From NCBI GenBank assembly GCA_964351775.1, contig CAYGPQ010000017.1, positions 1-52,356 of the forward strand: a DNA stretch of 52,356 bases. Reading direction: 5' to 3'. Shown piece by piece: positions 51,443 through 52,356 of this stretch (its first letter is position 1; every line of letters begins with the position of its first letter). The notes beneath the pieces are model-generated. The model was not told where the DNA came from and ran no database searches. It saw only the letters and a program-made list of their open reading frames with translations. The translations under genes and the position numbers were made by a program. The DNA is from Kordia sp964351775 (GTDB lineage: Bacteria; Bacteroidota; Bacteroidia; Flavobacteriales; Flavobacteriaceae).

Positions 51443-52356
51443 TTACAGAAGTCGTCTCGGTTCTTCGTCTTGATCTAATGATAAAGTTTCATCCGCATCA
51501 TTTTCTGCACGTTTGATAATGGCATCAGGAAGTGATTTTTTAGCTTTCGCGCCCATTTTCTTAATCTTTTCAATGCTTGAGATAATATTTCCTCGACCTT
51601 CAAACAGTTTGTTCATGGCAGCTGAATAGTCCGATTTAGTGGAATCAATCTTTTTGCCAATTCCGATGAGGTCGGTCATAAAACCTTCAAATTTATCGTA
51701 TAATGACCCGGCTTGTCGTGCAATTTCAATGGCGTTTCGTTGTTGCTTTTCGTTGTTCCACATGGTGTCAATGGTACGTAATGTAGCCAATAAAGTAGTG
51801 GGAGTTACTATGACAATATTTTGCTCAAATGCTTTGTTATATAAGGAGTTATCTTCATTTATAGCAATCGCGAAAGCGGGTTCAATAGGAATAAACATTA
51901 GTACAAAATCGGGACTTTCTATTTCGTACAAATCTTCGTATTTCTTCGCAGAAAGTTGGTCTATATGACGTTTGATAGATATTAAATGTTCTTTTAAATG
52001 AAGTGCTCTATCTTCTTCTTCACTGTTGACTAAGCGCTCATACGCTGTTAGTGAAACTTTGGAATCAATGACCATTTTTTTGTTATTTGGCAAATTGATA
52101 ATCACATCAGGTAGTGATCGCGAACCATCTTCATGTGAGAAATTCTGTTGTACAATATATTCACGATCTTTTTCTAAACCACTTTTTTCCAAGACGCGTT
52201 CTAAGACCAATTCGCCCCAATTTCCTTGCATTTTACTATCACCTTTCAAGGCTTTCGTAAGGTTGATGGCTTCCTGACTGATTTGAATATTGGCTTTACT
52301 AAGTTCGGATAGTTTTTCGCGCAACGCAGAATGAATACTGATATTTTCCTTTTGAC
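51443..52356 (-). CDS. rmuC: DNA recombination protein RmuC (partial, N-terminus beyond right edge)
   Basis: RmuC limits DNA inversions at short inverted repeats and has a restriction-endonuclease-like core. The frame remains open to the window edge, so the true start lies outside; the TTG at 52324 is internal. Family blocks are clear: 'MQGNWGELVLERVLEKSGLEKDREY', 'SLPDVIINLPNNKKMVIDSKVSLTAYE' (shown in part, D and K of the nuclease-like core), 'SPDFVLMFIPIEPAF', 'VTPTTLLATLRTI'. The missing N-terminal part would normally carry a membrane anchor and coiled coil. A strong terminator follows. Confidence 0.93.
   Translation of the reverse strand, partial: QKENISIHSALREKLSELSKANIQISQEAINLTKALKGDSKMQGNWGELVLERVLEKSGLEKDREYIVQQNFSHEDGSRSLPDVIINLPNNKKMVIDSKVSLTAYERLVNSEEEDRALHLKEHLISIKRHIDQLSAKKYEDLYEIESPDFVLMFIPIEPAFAIAINEDNSLYNKAFEQNIVIVTPTTLLATLRTIDTMWNNEKQQRNAIEIARQAGSLYDKFEGFMTDLIGIGKKIDSTKSDYSAAMNKLFEGRGNIISSIEKIKKMGAKAKKSLPDAIIKRAENDADETLSLDQDEEPRRLL

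Overview
The window looks like chromosomal DNA of a marine flavobacterium (Bacteroidota, Flavobacteriaceae; genus not resolved). The reasons are: AT-rich DNA, Bacteroidota-type promoters (TTTG-N19-TATATTTG before rpmH), type IX secretion (T9SS) sorting domains, a hybrid two-component regulator fused to an AraC domain, DUF3857 proteins and a 951-residue CarB without its allosteric domain. A run of ten Ns at 238-247 shows that it is a scaffold.

Layout. 1-540: two diverged copies of one gene tail on either side of the assembly gap. 544-3613: a lytic transglycosylase, then (minus strand) a beta/gamma-crystallin lipoprotein with a cysteine-rich tail beside a membrane-tethered CPYC thioredoxin. 3928-6753: an orphan hybrid histidine kinase/AraC regulator. 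7021-14287: a tight six-gene operon encoding a MoxR-vWA-beta-propeller system whose vWA and propeller are fused. 14382-18238: housekeeping genes (TPR protein, rpmH, carB). 18.2-24.7 kb: an accessory block with a 42-bp hairpin array, repeated promoter modules, a lipoprotein, glutaminase, a MORN-like protein, an IS1182-like transposase relic, a TonB-like protein and three toxin-antitoxin units separated by ~80-bp direct repeats. 24751-27587: a second vWA/ATPase pair. 27804-35160: HNH nuclease, lipase, a minimal T9SS-tail protein and two DUF3857 proteins. 35762-42542: a secreted seven-bladed propeller, a secreted LRR protein and a propeller/Y_Y_Y/LytTR membrane regulator. 42603-47312: a thioesterase, then a secreted VIT-vWA protein, a clan-CD-peptidase-like protein and a lipoprotein. 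47611-52356: a T9SS surface protein operon and the 3' part of rmuC.

The most interesting signal is at 39.9-47.3 kb. The VIT-vWA operon and the lipoprotein gene have promoters of identical geometry: direct repeats of ACGAAT(A/T)CTA exactly 21 bp apart, a TATTTG box 43 bp after the start of the second repeat, and 37 nt from that box to the ATG. Their proteins also share a homologous ~75-residue C-terminal domain. A 21-bp-spaced ACGAA repeat lies before the LytTR regulator itself. A 21-bp spacing is what a LytTR protein would be expected to recognise, so I infer an autoregulated LytTR regulon controlling a cell-envelope module of VIT-vWA protein, caspase-like protein and lipoprotein. The second strong signal is the toxin-antitoxin array, in which each repeat carries a ready-made promoter (TTG-N20-TATTTTTA) overlapped by an ATTGC-N6-GCAAT inverted repeat.
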